Of a DNA stretch of 23,275 bases, positions 1 through 6,126 are shown one piece after another. Source of the stretch: Caryophanales bacterium UBA6356 (GTDB lineage: Bacteria; Bacillota_I; Bacilli_A; RFN20; CAG-826); NCBI GenBank assembly GCA_002440125.1, contig DJRQ01000040.1:45425-68699 (forward strand), written 5' to 3'. Both the position numbers and the translations under genes were made by a program. The notes below the pieces were generated by a model. The model had not been told where the DNA came from. It saw only the letters and a list, made by a program, of their open reading frames with translations, and did no database searches. Each line of letters begins with the position of its first letter. Position 1 is the first letter of the stretch.

Positions 1-908
1 TTCAGCTTTTACCAAGCGAGATGAGAGGTCTTCTTTTCCCTCTTGACGAGAAAACCGTTTATAACTCGCATGAAGAAGGTTTCTTAAACCTCGTTCCCAA
101 AGATTTCGATGCAGTCGGTTATTTCTCTTCTATGGGCTTTTCCTATCGTATTTCAAAGGAGAAGCGTTTCCATGATGAAGTGCTCATTCTTTCGGGACAG
201 AACGCTTGGAATTTTTCAAAAGATGAACTCGTCTTGCTGTTCCAAGACAATTTCGTTTTTCTTGATGGTGTGGCGGCGTCGATATTGCAAGAACGAGGTC
301 TTTTGAATCTTATCCATGCGAAGAAAGTATCCTTTCACGGTGAATGTCATGATTACGATACTTTCGAAATGTATGAAGGCAAAGAAACAATCGATGGCAT
401 GCACCATTATAAAGCCACCTCGCAAAGAAGGAATGGAAACTATTACTCGATTGAATACGAAAAGGATGTCGATATTATCTCAGGCCTATATGATCCAAGA
501 ATGAATCGTACGGGCGAAGGGGTAGCTTTGAGGAAAAATTTCATGGTTTATCCCTATTCTATTGAAGGAATGGATAATACTGCTTTCTTTATGCCCATGC
601 GGCGCTTCATTTTGGAGAAATATCTTCTTCCAAAAATCCAAAAACCCTTTGCAAAAACCGAAGAAGATGGAGTGTACGCCTATCTTTATGAGCAAGAAGA
701 CCGCTTTGTGCTGTTTATGACCAATGCCAATTATTGCGGTTATGCGAATCTCTCTTTTGAACTTTATAATTTTGCCCCGAAATCGATCAAGGCCCTTTTG
801 AAAACTGGCGATATGGTAAACGTCTCTTATAAAAAAGAAGGAAAGAGATACGTTCTGCACCTTCCTTTGGAATATTTATCCACGGCAACGCTTCTATTGG
901 AGAAGTAG
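1..908 (+). CDS. C-terminal part of a probable glycoside-hydrolase-like protein (5' end outside window)
   Basis: The frame is open to the left edge: codons before the first ATG (base 21) read QLLPSE without a stop, and no Shine-Dalgarno sequence precedes that ATG, so this is almost certainly the 3' end of a longer gene. About 301 residues are visible and end at TAG. The segment around FLDGVAASILQERG looks like the flavodoxin-like, beta-galactosidase-trimerisation-type domain that follows the catalytic barrel in several clan-A glycoside hydrolases. The last ~70 residues (YAYLYEQEDRFVLFMTNA onwards) look like a C-terminal beta-sandwich. There is no signal peptide or catalytic residue in the visible part. 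Assignment to a family is by pattern recognition only; the catalytic domain is missing, so substrate cannot be given. A short hairpin follows the stop. It lies beside a locus for uronic-acid and arabinose glycans, which fits a carbohydrate role. Confidence 0.5.
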   Translation, partial: QLLPSEMRGLLFPLDEKTVYNSHEEGFLNLVPKDFDAVGYFSSMGFSYRISKEKRFHDEVLILSGQNAWNFSKDELVLLFQDNFVFLDGVAASILQERGLLNLIHAKKVSFHGECHDYDTFEMYEGKETIDGMHHYKATSQRRNGNYYSIEYEKDVDIISGLYDPRMNRTGEGVALRKNFMVYPYSIEGMDNTAFFMPMRRFILEKYLLPKIQKPFAKTEEDGVYAYLYEQEDRFVLFMTNANYCGYANLSFELYNFAPKSIKALLKTGDMVNVSYKKEGKRYVLHLPLEYLSTATLLLEK

Positions 909-937
909 TCGGCTGGTATCCGAAAACCGAATTAGGC

Positions 938-963
938 GTCCTATAATGGTCTCTTTATAGGGC
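938..963 (+). other. Short hairpin after the first gene, possible weak terminator
   Basis: CCTATAA (940-946) pairs perfectly with TTATAGG (955-961) across an 8-base loop, and G938/C963 with a wobble pair extends the stem. No T-run follows, so it is at best a weak or Rho-assisted 3' end, or an RNA-stabilising structure. Confidence 0.3.
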
Positions 964-1090
964 TTGACTTAGTAGACTTATGGATTGCCTTCGTGTTTTG
1001 CCATACTTTTGAGCCAACAACTTAAAAAACAAGTGTTTATCGAATTTGTACGGCAATGATTAGAAATTAAAAAGAACGAAAACAAGGGTG

Positions 1091-1148
1091 AGTAGACTAA
1101 TGAGTAGACTAATTAGTAGACTAATGAGTAGACTAATAGTAGACTAAT
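1091..1148. repeat. Tandem 11/12-bp repeat, five copies of AGTAGACTAAT
   Basis: Exact copies of AGTAGACTAAT start at 1091, 1103, 1115, 1127 and 1138, so the period is 12, 12, 12, then 11 bases; the single spacer base varies (G or T) and is absent before the last copy. A sixth, one-mismatch copy (AGTAGACTTAT) lies upstream at 971-981. The array overlaps the end of a possible decayed minus-strand reading frame. It is too short and too regular, with no spacers, to be a CRISPR array. It could be slippage-generated or a cluster of protein-binding sites. Confidence 0.85.
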
Positions 1149-1287
1149 CGTCCTTCTTAGTGACGTTTAGAATGTCGAAATATTGTTGCCGCAAATAAAA
1201 GGTCAAATCTTTTTGCTAGACGATTTCTCGAGTGATTTTGTTCTCAGCATCTATGGAAACGGTCTTATTTTTGTAGTTGGAATTAAT
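1144..1287 (-). pseudogene. Possible decayed reading frame downstream of the esterase gene
   Basis: On the minus strand, in the same frame as the esterase gene and directly after its TAA stop, the sequence reads about 21 codons (INSNYKNKTVSIDAENKITR...), one TAG, then about 22 codons (QKDLTFYLRQQYFDILNVTK...) to a final TAG at 1144-1146. The amino-acid make-up looks protein-like rather than random, and one base change (TAG to CAG) would join the two parts. I do not recognise a family, and the esterase is already complete without it, so this may be chance. Confidence 0.2.
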
Positions 1288-2322
1288 TTATCGGCAAAGT
1301 TTGCTGTCCCAATAATCCATATAGAGATTCCAATCCCTTTCGTCTAAATCGTGGATTCCATGAAGGTGGTGGTGAGCGACGTTCCCTTCGTGAGACACCA
1401 TTTCGTCATCAATAGAGAAAGGTTTTGCAGGGCAAAAACCGATTTTTCCGTACTCTCCATAAGTTTTATTCAATTTCAAAAGGGTTTCGAATTCTCCTTT
1501 GGGATCGGCCCAAAGGTCTTCGCTTTTGGAAGAGGTGTAAAGAAGGCGAGGGGCGATCAAAGAAAGGAAATCGCTTTGATCGAAGAGAAGGGCTTTGTTC
1601 CGATATTGCCTATAATTTGGACAAAACCAGTAGGGGAAGGCCTTTGTGATGACTTCTATGGTTTCAGCGCCTTTGTGGTAATTCGATTGTTCGGCGTCGC
1701 CACTACAACCGGCGCAGGAAGAGATGACAAGGTCGATTCTTTCGTCTAGTGCCCCTGCTAAGAGCGAAGTCTTGCCTCCTCTTGAATGCCCGACTGTCGC
1801 AATAGGCAAAGACTTCGTCCTTTCGTCGCGTTTCAAATAATCGATAATCAAAGAAAAACCTTTTGCCCACATGAGCAAAGTGCCATAAGAATCCCCTTGA
1901 TTATGATCGACATCCGAGAAGATGGAATTCATTCCGTATTGGAATCCTCTCTTGTCTTCCGCGATCTCGGAAGTAAGGAAAGCCAAGCACCCATAGCCTC
2001 TATTCGTTATTGTCTCTATCGGGTAGAAAGGGCTTTTTAGATCTCGGTTTGGATCGATTTCTTTTTTGGAGATGACGCCGACTGGTCTATTGCATAGGAA
2101 AAGGAAGATGCCTTTTGGATGCTTCGGAAGAAAAAGATCGAAGCCAAAGGAGGTGTATTTCCCTTTCCTTTCTAGATGAACTCGGAAATCATCCCTGGAG
2201 ACGCTATTGAAAACCTTTTCGAAAGAATCTATTTTCTCGTAATAGACTGTTACATCTTCAAAGGATGGGAGGAGGCCGTATTCGTTTCTAAGGAAATAGT
2301 CTTTGAGCTTTTCTTTTTCCAT
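1288..2322 (-). CDS. CE15-like (glucuronoyl-esterase-like) alpha/beta hydrolase, cytoplasmic
   Basis: This 344-residue alpha/beta hydrolase has the nucleophile elbow GHSRGGK with Ser180, followed by CAGCSG (about 203-208), a WFCPNYRQY segment (232-240), IAPRLLYTSSKSEDLWADPKG (about 256-276, usual for this group) and a C-terminal HGIHDLDERDW motif carrying the likely catalytic His324. These features match carbohydrate esterase family 15 and related bacterial esterases, where the nucleophile lies in a GCSRxG-type motif; CE15 enzymes cleave esters of (4-O-methyl-)glucuronic acid in glucuronoxylan. There is no signal peptide, so it should act in the cytoplasm, unlike most characterised CE15 enzymes. 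The ribosome binding site is weak (AAAGATAAGAATT before ATG). It lies 34 bases after the AraC-type regulator gene on the same strand and is probably cotranscribed. Acetyl-xylan-esterase-like activity is an alternative. Confidence 0.75.
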   Translation of the reverse strand: MEKEKLKDYFLRNEYGLLPSFEDVTVYYEKIDSFEKVFNSVSRDDFRVHLERKGKYTSFGFDLFLPKHPKGIFLFLCNRPVGVISKKEIDPNRDLKSPFYPIETITNRGYGCLAFLTSEIAEDKRGFQYGMNSIFSDVDHNQGDSYGTLLMWAKGFSLIIDYLKRDERTKSLPIATVGHSRGGKTSLLAGALDERIDLVISSCAGCSGDAEQSNYHKGAETIEVITKAFPYWFCPNYRQYRNKALLFDQSDFLSLIAPRLLYTSSKSEDLWADPKGEFETLLKLNKTYGEYGKIGFCPAKPFSIDDEMVSHEGNVAHHHLHGIHDLDERDWNLYMDYWDSKLCR

Positions 2323-2356
2323 AATTCTTATCTTTGCTTCCGAATTGATTAAGTGC

Positions 2357-3238
2357 TTATTTTATAGAATCGTCTTCATTCTTGAGATGGAGTGTTTTTA
2401 GGACGCTTTTGCTGCGGTACTCGTTTGGCGTTTTACCAGTGATTTTGGAGAAAGTGCGATAGAAAACGCTTTTATTGGAAAAGCCGCAGGCTGAGGAAAT
2501 AGCGGCAGCCGAGAGCTCCGTTTCGCTAAGGAGTTGCATCGCTTTTTCGATTCTTTTGTTGGAAACGTACTCCACAAGCGACACTTTGAATTTGCTCTTA
2601 AAGAGGCGTGAGAAATAGGAGGGGTTATAGAAACAGCGTTTGGCAAGCATCTCCAAAGAGAGATCGCTATCAAGGTTATCGCTAATGAAATCCGCGAGCT
2701 CATTCCAGGCGTTTTTCTCATCTTCATCCGGCAATGATATCTTACGTACGATCATTGTTATGACGATGTTCATGTAAGATTCGTTGACAAGTTCAAAACG
2801 AGGCAATCTCTTCGCCTGTTCTTCGACCATTTTGCCTAAGATGTGTTGGAGTTCCTTTTGCTCGGAAGGGGAAAAAGAAACGACTCCTTCCGTTTTTCCT
2901 TTGGAAATCTCATTGAAAGCGGACAAAGACAAAAGGGAGAAGGCGTTGTCTGGCGAAACGACTTTTTCTAGCACTTCGGGGTAGAAGCAGATGTTGTAAT
3001 AGGTGCATCGCCCTCTCGCATTGAAGGAATGGATGCTATTGTAATTCATGAAAACGAGATCGCCTTTTTTCGCGACGAAATTCTTTCCGTTGACGTATTC
3101 TTCGACTTCTCCGGAATTGATATACATTATCTCGATGAAATCGTGAGTGTGGAGAGGTTCCGAACCGATTTTGGAATAGAAAAAGACGTGGATGTTGGGG
3201 TCCTTTGACGAATAAAGCTTTGAGCTAAATACACGCAT
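2357..3238 (-). CDS. AraC-family transcriptional regulator
   Basis: The protein has an N-terminal cupin sensor domain (HTHDFIEIMYINSGE, followed by KKGDLVFMN and IHSF motifs) and a C-terminal AraC/XylS double helix-turn-helix domain with the usual recognition signature near ACGFSNKSVFYRTFSKITGKTPNEYR. I choose the start at 3236-3238 (MRVFSSK..., 293 residues) over the upstream ATG at 3268 because AAGGA sits 6 bases before it, while the upstream ATG has no Shine-Dalgarno sequence. The gene is divergent from the 18 kb glycan operon and precedes the CE15-like gene on its own strand, so it most likely controls one or both in response to a sugar. The cupin histidines suggest a soluble carbohydrate ligand; which one cannot be read from the sequence. 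Family assignment is firm; the target operon is inference. Confidence 0.93.
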   Translation of the reverse strand: MRVFSSKLYSSKDPNIHVFFYSKIGSEPLHTHDFIEIMYINSGEVEEYVNGKNFVAKKGDLVFMNYNSIHSFNARGRCTYYNICFYPEVLEKVVSPDNAFSLLSLSAFNEISKGKTEGVVSFSPSEQKELQHILGKMVEEQAKRLPRFELVNESYMNIVITMIVRKISLPDEDEKNAWNELADFISDNLDSDLSLEMLAKRCFYNPSYFSRLFKSKFKVSLVEYVSNKRIEKAMQLLSETELSAAAISSACGFSNKSVFYRTFSKITGKTPNEYRSKSVLKTLHLKNEDDSIK

Positions 3239-3244
3239 TGGTTT

Positions 3245-3249
3245 TCCTT
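3245..3249 (-). promoter_or_regulatory. Ribosome binding site that decides the start of the AraC-type gene
   Basis: On the minus strand AAGGA lies 6 bases upstream of the ATG at 3236-3238. The longer reading frame from the ATG at 3268 has no comparable signal, so translation should begin at the internal ATG. Confidence 0.7.
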
Positions 3250-3374
3250 GCTTTGGAGAGATCGCCATGTAACAACATTTTAAACGCTAAATTCCAAGTT
3301 GGAAGAGGTCGTTTTCAATGATTTCTGGCGATTCATTCGATGGTGAAATTAGTCGTTGTTAAATGTAAAGAAGA

Positions 3375-3415
3375 ATAAGTCTTATCGCTTGTAAAAAAAT
3401 GAGACTTTTAAGTCT
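3375..3415. promoter_or_regulatory. Two palindromic TAAGTCT elements, candidate operators
   Basis: ATAAG-T-CTTAT (3375-3385) and AGACTT-TT-AAGTCT (3402-3415) are two near-perfect inverted repeats in the divergent region. Both contain TAAGTCT (3376-3382 and 3409-3415), so the pair is also a direct repeat spaced 33 bases, about three helical turns. AraC-family proteins often bind direct repeats, so these are candidate sites for the adjacent regulator. I could not place a convincing -35/-10 pair nearby. Confidence 0.4.
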
Positions 3416-3453
3416 AGGGGCGCTATTTTTTTAGAAACCGCCACTTCGTAAAA

Positions 3454-3477
3454 TGAGAGCGCTTACAAAAAGCGCTT
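3454..3477 (+). promoter_or_regulatory. cre-like operator with AGCGCTT direct repeat
   Basis: TGAGAGCGCTTACA (3454-3467) matches the catabolite-responsive-element consensus TGWAANCGNTNWCA at 13 of 14 positions. A second AGCGCTT follows at 3471-3477, repeating 3458-3464 at a 13-base spacing. The site lies 43 bases before the GTG start of the first operon gene. It could bind CcpA or a LacI-family regulator encoded elsewhere, which would put the operon under carbon catabolite control in addition to the divergent AraC-type protein. Confidence 0.6.
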
Positions 3478-3494
3478 CAAAATTTCATGTCTCT

Positions 3495-3502
3495 AAAGGA
3501 GG
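3495..3502 (+). promoter_or_regulatory. Strong ribosome binding site fixing a GTG start
   Basis: AAAGGAGG ends 7 bases before GTG at 3510-3512. The GTG opens directly into a lipoprotein signal peptide (VKKKKIQLALIG...), whereas the upstream in-frame ATG at 3453 sits inside the cre-like site and would add 19 residues in front of the signal peptide. Confidence 0.85.
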
Positions 3503-3509
3503 TATTTTT

Positions 3510-6104
3510 GTGAAGAAGAAAAAGATCCAATTAGCGCTTATTGGTTTCGCCTCGGTGTCCTTGATTTTGGCCGGCTGCCAACAAGACCCCATTAGAAGCG
3601 AAAGCAGTAGCTCATCATCTTCAAGCGGATCGCTTATTCCAGACACGGATGATGACGATGTTGTTATCGGCCATAACAAAATTAAGCTTACGAGCCCTGC
3701 AAGTGGCGAAGAGATCGGAATCACTCCGGAGCCGCTTCTTAATTATCTAAACGCCCAAACGGAAGCCGATCAAATCAAAGCGCTCCAAGCGGCTAAAGAT
3801 AACAGGAACCTAACTTGTACGTCTGTAAAGTTATCCTGGGAGAAGGACGGCAGTGCCTATTATCAGGTTTATATCGACGAAAACGAGGATTTTAGCAATC
3901 CTTTAATCGCTAAGGTCTCCTCTTTGTCGACAACCTACGAAGCCTATAATCTTATCCCGAATAAGACCTATTATTGGAAAGTTCAAGGGACAAAGACCAA
4001 AGACGTCTCGGATGTTTCGACTTTCAAGACGCTTGGCAGCTCCGTCCGTTTCATCAATGCGTCTGGCGGCAATAACATTCGCGATTTAGGCGGTTGGAAG
4101 GCCGAAGGCGAAAAGACGATCGCTTATGGAAAGCTTTATCGTGGCGCCTTATTGAATGGCTATTCCAACTATGGAACGCTCGATGAGAGTGGTAAGAAAA
4201 CCTTTAACGAAGAGCTCAAAATCAAAACTGAAATTGACCTCCGCATCGGGGATAAGGACGATGGCGAGCAAAGGAAGTGTTTCTTCGACGCTTCCAAGAA
4301 GTACATCCGTGCCCAATTAGGCCAATATAACCGCATCTTGGATACGGAAAACTTCGCCAAATCCATTGGCTATGACGATTTCAAATCTCTTGTTAAAGCC
4401 AACCTTAAAAATAGTCCCATTTATGAAGTGGATGGCATTACCGTTCGTTCTTTGCGCGATATCTTTGAAACCCTAAGCGATGAGAATAATTATCCTATTT
4501 ACTTCCATTGCAATGCCGGCGCCGATCGAACGGGCACCCTATCCTTCTTATTAGAAGGGCTTCTTGGCGTTTCCTATGAGGATACGGTCCGTGATTTCGA
4601 ACTCACAAGTTTCAGCAAATTCGGCGATCGTTATCGGAGCGCTCTTAATGAGGAAGGCACAGCCTTTGATGCTACCGGCGTCTATATGGATGAAGCCGGC
4701 AATAACTATGTCGGATTTGGGAAACTCCACGAGGATATGTTGACCTATTATGGCGATGGAACGAACGATTTATCTATAGCCATTTCGAATTATTTGACCC
4801 GTTATGTTGGTATTCCCTCCTCTCAAATCGCTTCTTTCAAAGAAATCCTTCTAGGCGAAGAGGAAAGTAATCTTGCCCTCTCCGAAAGACAAGAATTCCT
4901 TCTCGATAGCGAGTCGATTTCTCTTGATCTTTCCAAGGCTTCCCTTGATGAAGGAAGCATTGAATCCATTTCTTTGGCGAATTTGGATTTAGGCAAAGAC
5001 CCGGCGAACATCTCTTTAACCAAGATTAAAGAAAAACAAATCGCTGGTGAACGAGACGTTGTTGTCAAAGCGAAGAAAGACGGTAAGGATATCACCATTT
5101 ACGCCCCCGTTCTTTTGATTAGCAAGATGATAACGAACGTCGATGAGCTTAAAGCCATTGACACATACCGTGGCAAGGATGCTAACGAGGTCCAAAAGTA
5201 CGAGACGAACTATGGATACTATCGTTTGGCCAACGATATCGGTAGTGCAGAAGCGCCCATCAACTATGGAGGTTGGATAACGGAGCAAGGCTCCATCAAT
5301 GGTGGATACGGTTTTAGAGGAACGCTGGATGGAAATGGGAAAAAGATTTTCGTTAAGCCAGCTTATGGCGGCATCCTTTCCGTTATCGGAGGTGGCGCGG
5401 AAATTAAGAACGTTTCATTTAAAGTAACCACCTTTGGTTCGTCTTCGGCCCTCTATACATGCTCTACCGTCTTAGGCATTTCGCTTTGCGGCGCTGTTCT
5501 TGAAGGTGTCGATTTCGAGGTTCTTTCGAGTGGATGGGGCGATACAGGGTATAGCCAAAACGTTTATCAAAATGCTCAAGGCCTCATTTCCTCTTCGTTC
5601 GCACACGGGAATAAAATCAAGGACGTTTCGGTTAAAACGGATGTCCCCCTCGTTTCCATATTCGGTGGTGTTTCCTACGATGGTTTGGGCGGCATGGATT
5701 TCGATAATTTTAGCCTCGATTGCAAAGAACTTTGCTATCTTGGCGTCAAGCGTAGCGTGGGAGGCGTCTCGATGCCAATACCCGTCACTTCGTGCTATTT
5801 GCCGACGGATTTCGAAGGGATCCATGGCTCTTACATTTCAAGCGCTACCAATACGGTCGAACTTAAAAGAAACGATAAGTACGCTTCGATCGAGTTAGAA
5901 AGCCGTTATGGCGGTATGGAATTGCTGGAAGCGACTTGGAATGGAAAGGCTATACCCGATGCCACCATTGAATCGGGCATTCTTGTCTTCAAAACGAAAG
6001 ACATCCTTGACGATAGCGGCGTTTCGAATGGGACGATTTCCCTCAAACTTAAAAAGAATGACATATCTTGCGACTATTCATTACAAATTTGGCTCGCCAG
6101 ATAG
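3510..6104 (+). CDS. Lipoprotein with FN3-like, tyrosine-phosphatase-type and beta-helix-like domains
   Basis: This 864-residue protein starts at GTG after AAAGGAGG. Residues 1-23 are a lipoprotein signal peptide with lipobox LAGC (Cys23), followed by a serine run (about 31-41). Residues ~55-175 resemble a fibronectin type III domain (VKLSWEKDGSAYYQVYID; NKTYYWKVQG). Residues ~178-470 match the Y_phosphatase3 type of protein-tyrosine phosphatase: NIRDLGGW (189-196), LYRGALL, EIDLR (241-245) and the P-loop HCNAGADRTG with Cys334 and Arg340. The P-loop has Ala where phosphoinositide-type members often carry Lys. The C-terminus (~560-760) has a GFRGTLDGNGKKI motif like GLUG/beta-helix regions. 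It should therefore be an extracytoplasmic, lipid-anchored phosphatase, leading a sugar-uptake operon. The substrate is unknown: phosphorylated glycans, inositol phosphates or phosphoproteins are all possible. Confidence 0.8.
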   Translation: MKKKKIQLALIGFASVSLILAGCQQDPIRSESSSSSSSSGSLIPDTDDDDVVIGHNKIKLTSPASGEEIGITPEPLLNYLNAQTEADQIKALQAAKDNRNLTCTSVKLSWEKDGSAYYQVYIDENEDFSNPLIAKVSSLSTTYEAYNLIPNKTYYWKVQGTKTKDVSDVSTFKTLGSSVRFINASGGNNIRDLGGWKAEGEKTIAYGKLYRGALLNGYSNYGTLDESGKKTFNEELKIKTEIDLRIGDKDDGEQRKCFFDASKKYIRAQLGQYNRILDTENFAKSIGYDDFKSLVKANLKNSPIYEVDGITVRSLRDIFETLSDENNYPIYFHCNAGADRTGTLSFLLEGLLGVSYEDTVRDFELTSFSKFGDRYRSALNEEGTAFDATGVYMDEAGNNYVGFGKLHEDMLTYYGDGTNDLSIAISNYLTRYVGIPSSQIASFKEILLGEEESNLALSERQEFLLDSESISLDLSKASLDEGSIESISLANLDLGKDPANISLTKIKEKQIAGERDVVVKAKKDGKDITIYAPVLLISKMITNVDELKAIDTYRGKDANEVQKYETNYGYYRLANDIGSAEAPINYGGWITEQGSINGGYGFRGTLDGNGKKIFVKPAYGGILSVIGGGAEIKNVSFKVTTFGSSSALYTCSTVLGISLCGAVLEGVDFEVLSSGWGDTGYSQNVYQNAQGLISSSFAHGNKIKDVSVKTDVPLVSIFGGVSYDGLGGMDFDNFSLDCKELCYLGVKRSVGGVSMPIPVTSCYLPTDFEGIHGSYISSATNTVELKRNDKYASIELESRYGGMELLEATWNGKAIPDATIESGILVFKTKDILDDSGVSNGTISLKLKKNDISCDYSLQIWLAR

Positions 6105-6126
6105 ACGAAACAAAAAGGAGAAAATT

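Larger units (their letters stand above)
909..1287. other. Intergenic region with repeats, no intact gene
   Basis: This 379-base stretch separates the + strand gene from the convergent minus-strand esterase gene. It holds the hairpin at 938-963, a single diverged repeat unit (AGTAGACTTAT, 971-981), five copies of AGTAGACTAAT at 1091-1148, and a possible decayed frame on the minus strand at 1144-1287. I see no intact ORF with a ribosome binding site, no tRNA-like fold and no clear promoter. Confidence 0.6.

Noticed and set aside
1091..1148. Short regular repeats considered as a CRISPR array
   Set aside because: Units are 11 bases with zero- or one-base spacing, there are no unique spacers and no cas genes.
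3389..3429. Possible promoter (TTGTAA with a TATTTT or GTCTAG -10)
   Set aside because: The spacings are wrong or the -10 match is poor, so I do not call a promoter although one must lie in this region.
3453..3509. ATG start 19 codons before the GTG of the phosphatase-type lipoprotein
   Set aside because: It lies in the cre-like site without a Shine-Dalgarno sequence, and the GTG has AAAGGAGG 7 bases upstream.
5908..6126. Upstream in-frame extension of the solute-binding protein gene
   Set aside because: It overlaps the 3' end of the preceding gene. The ATG at 6127 has AGGAG at correct spacing and opens directly into a lipoprotein signal peptide.
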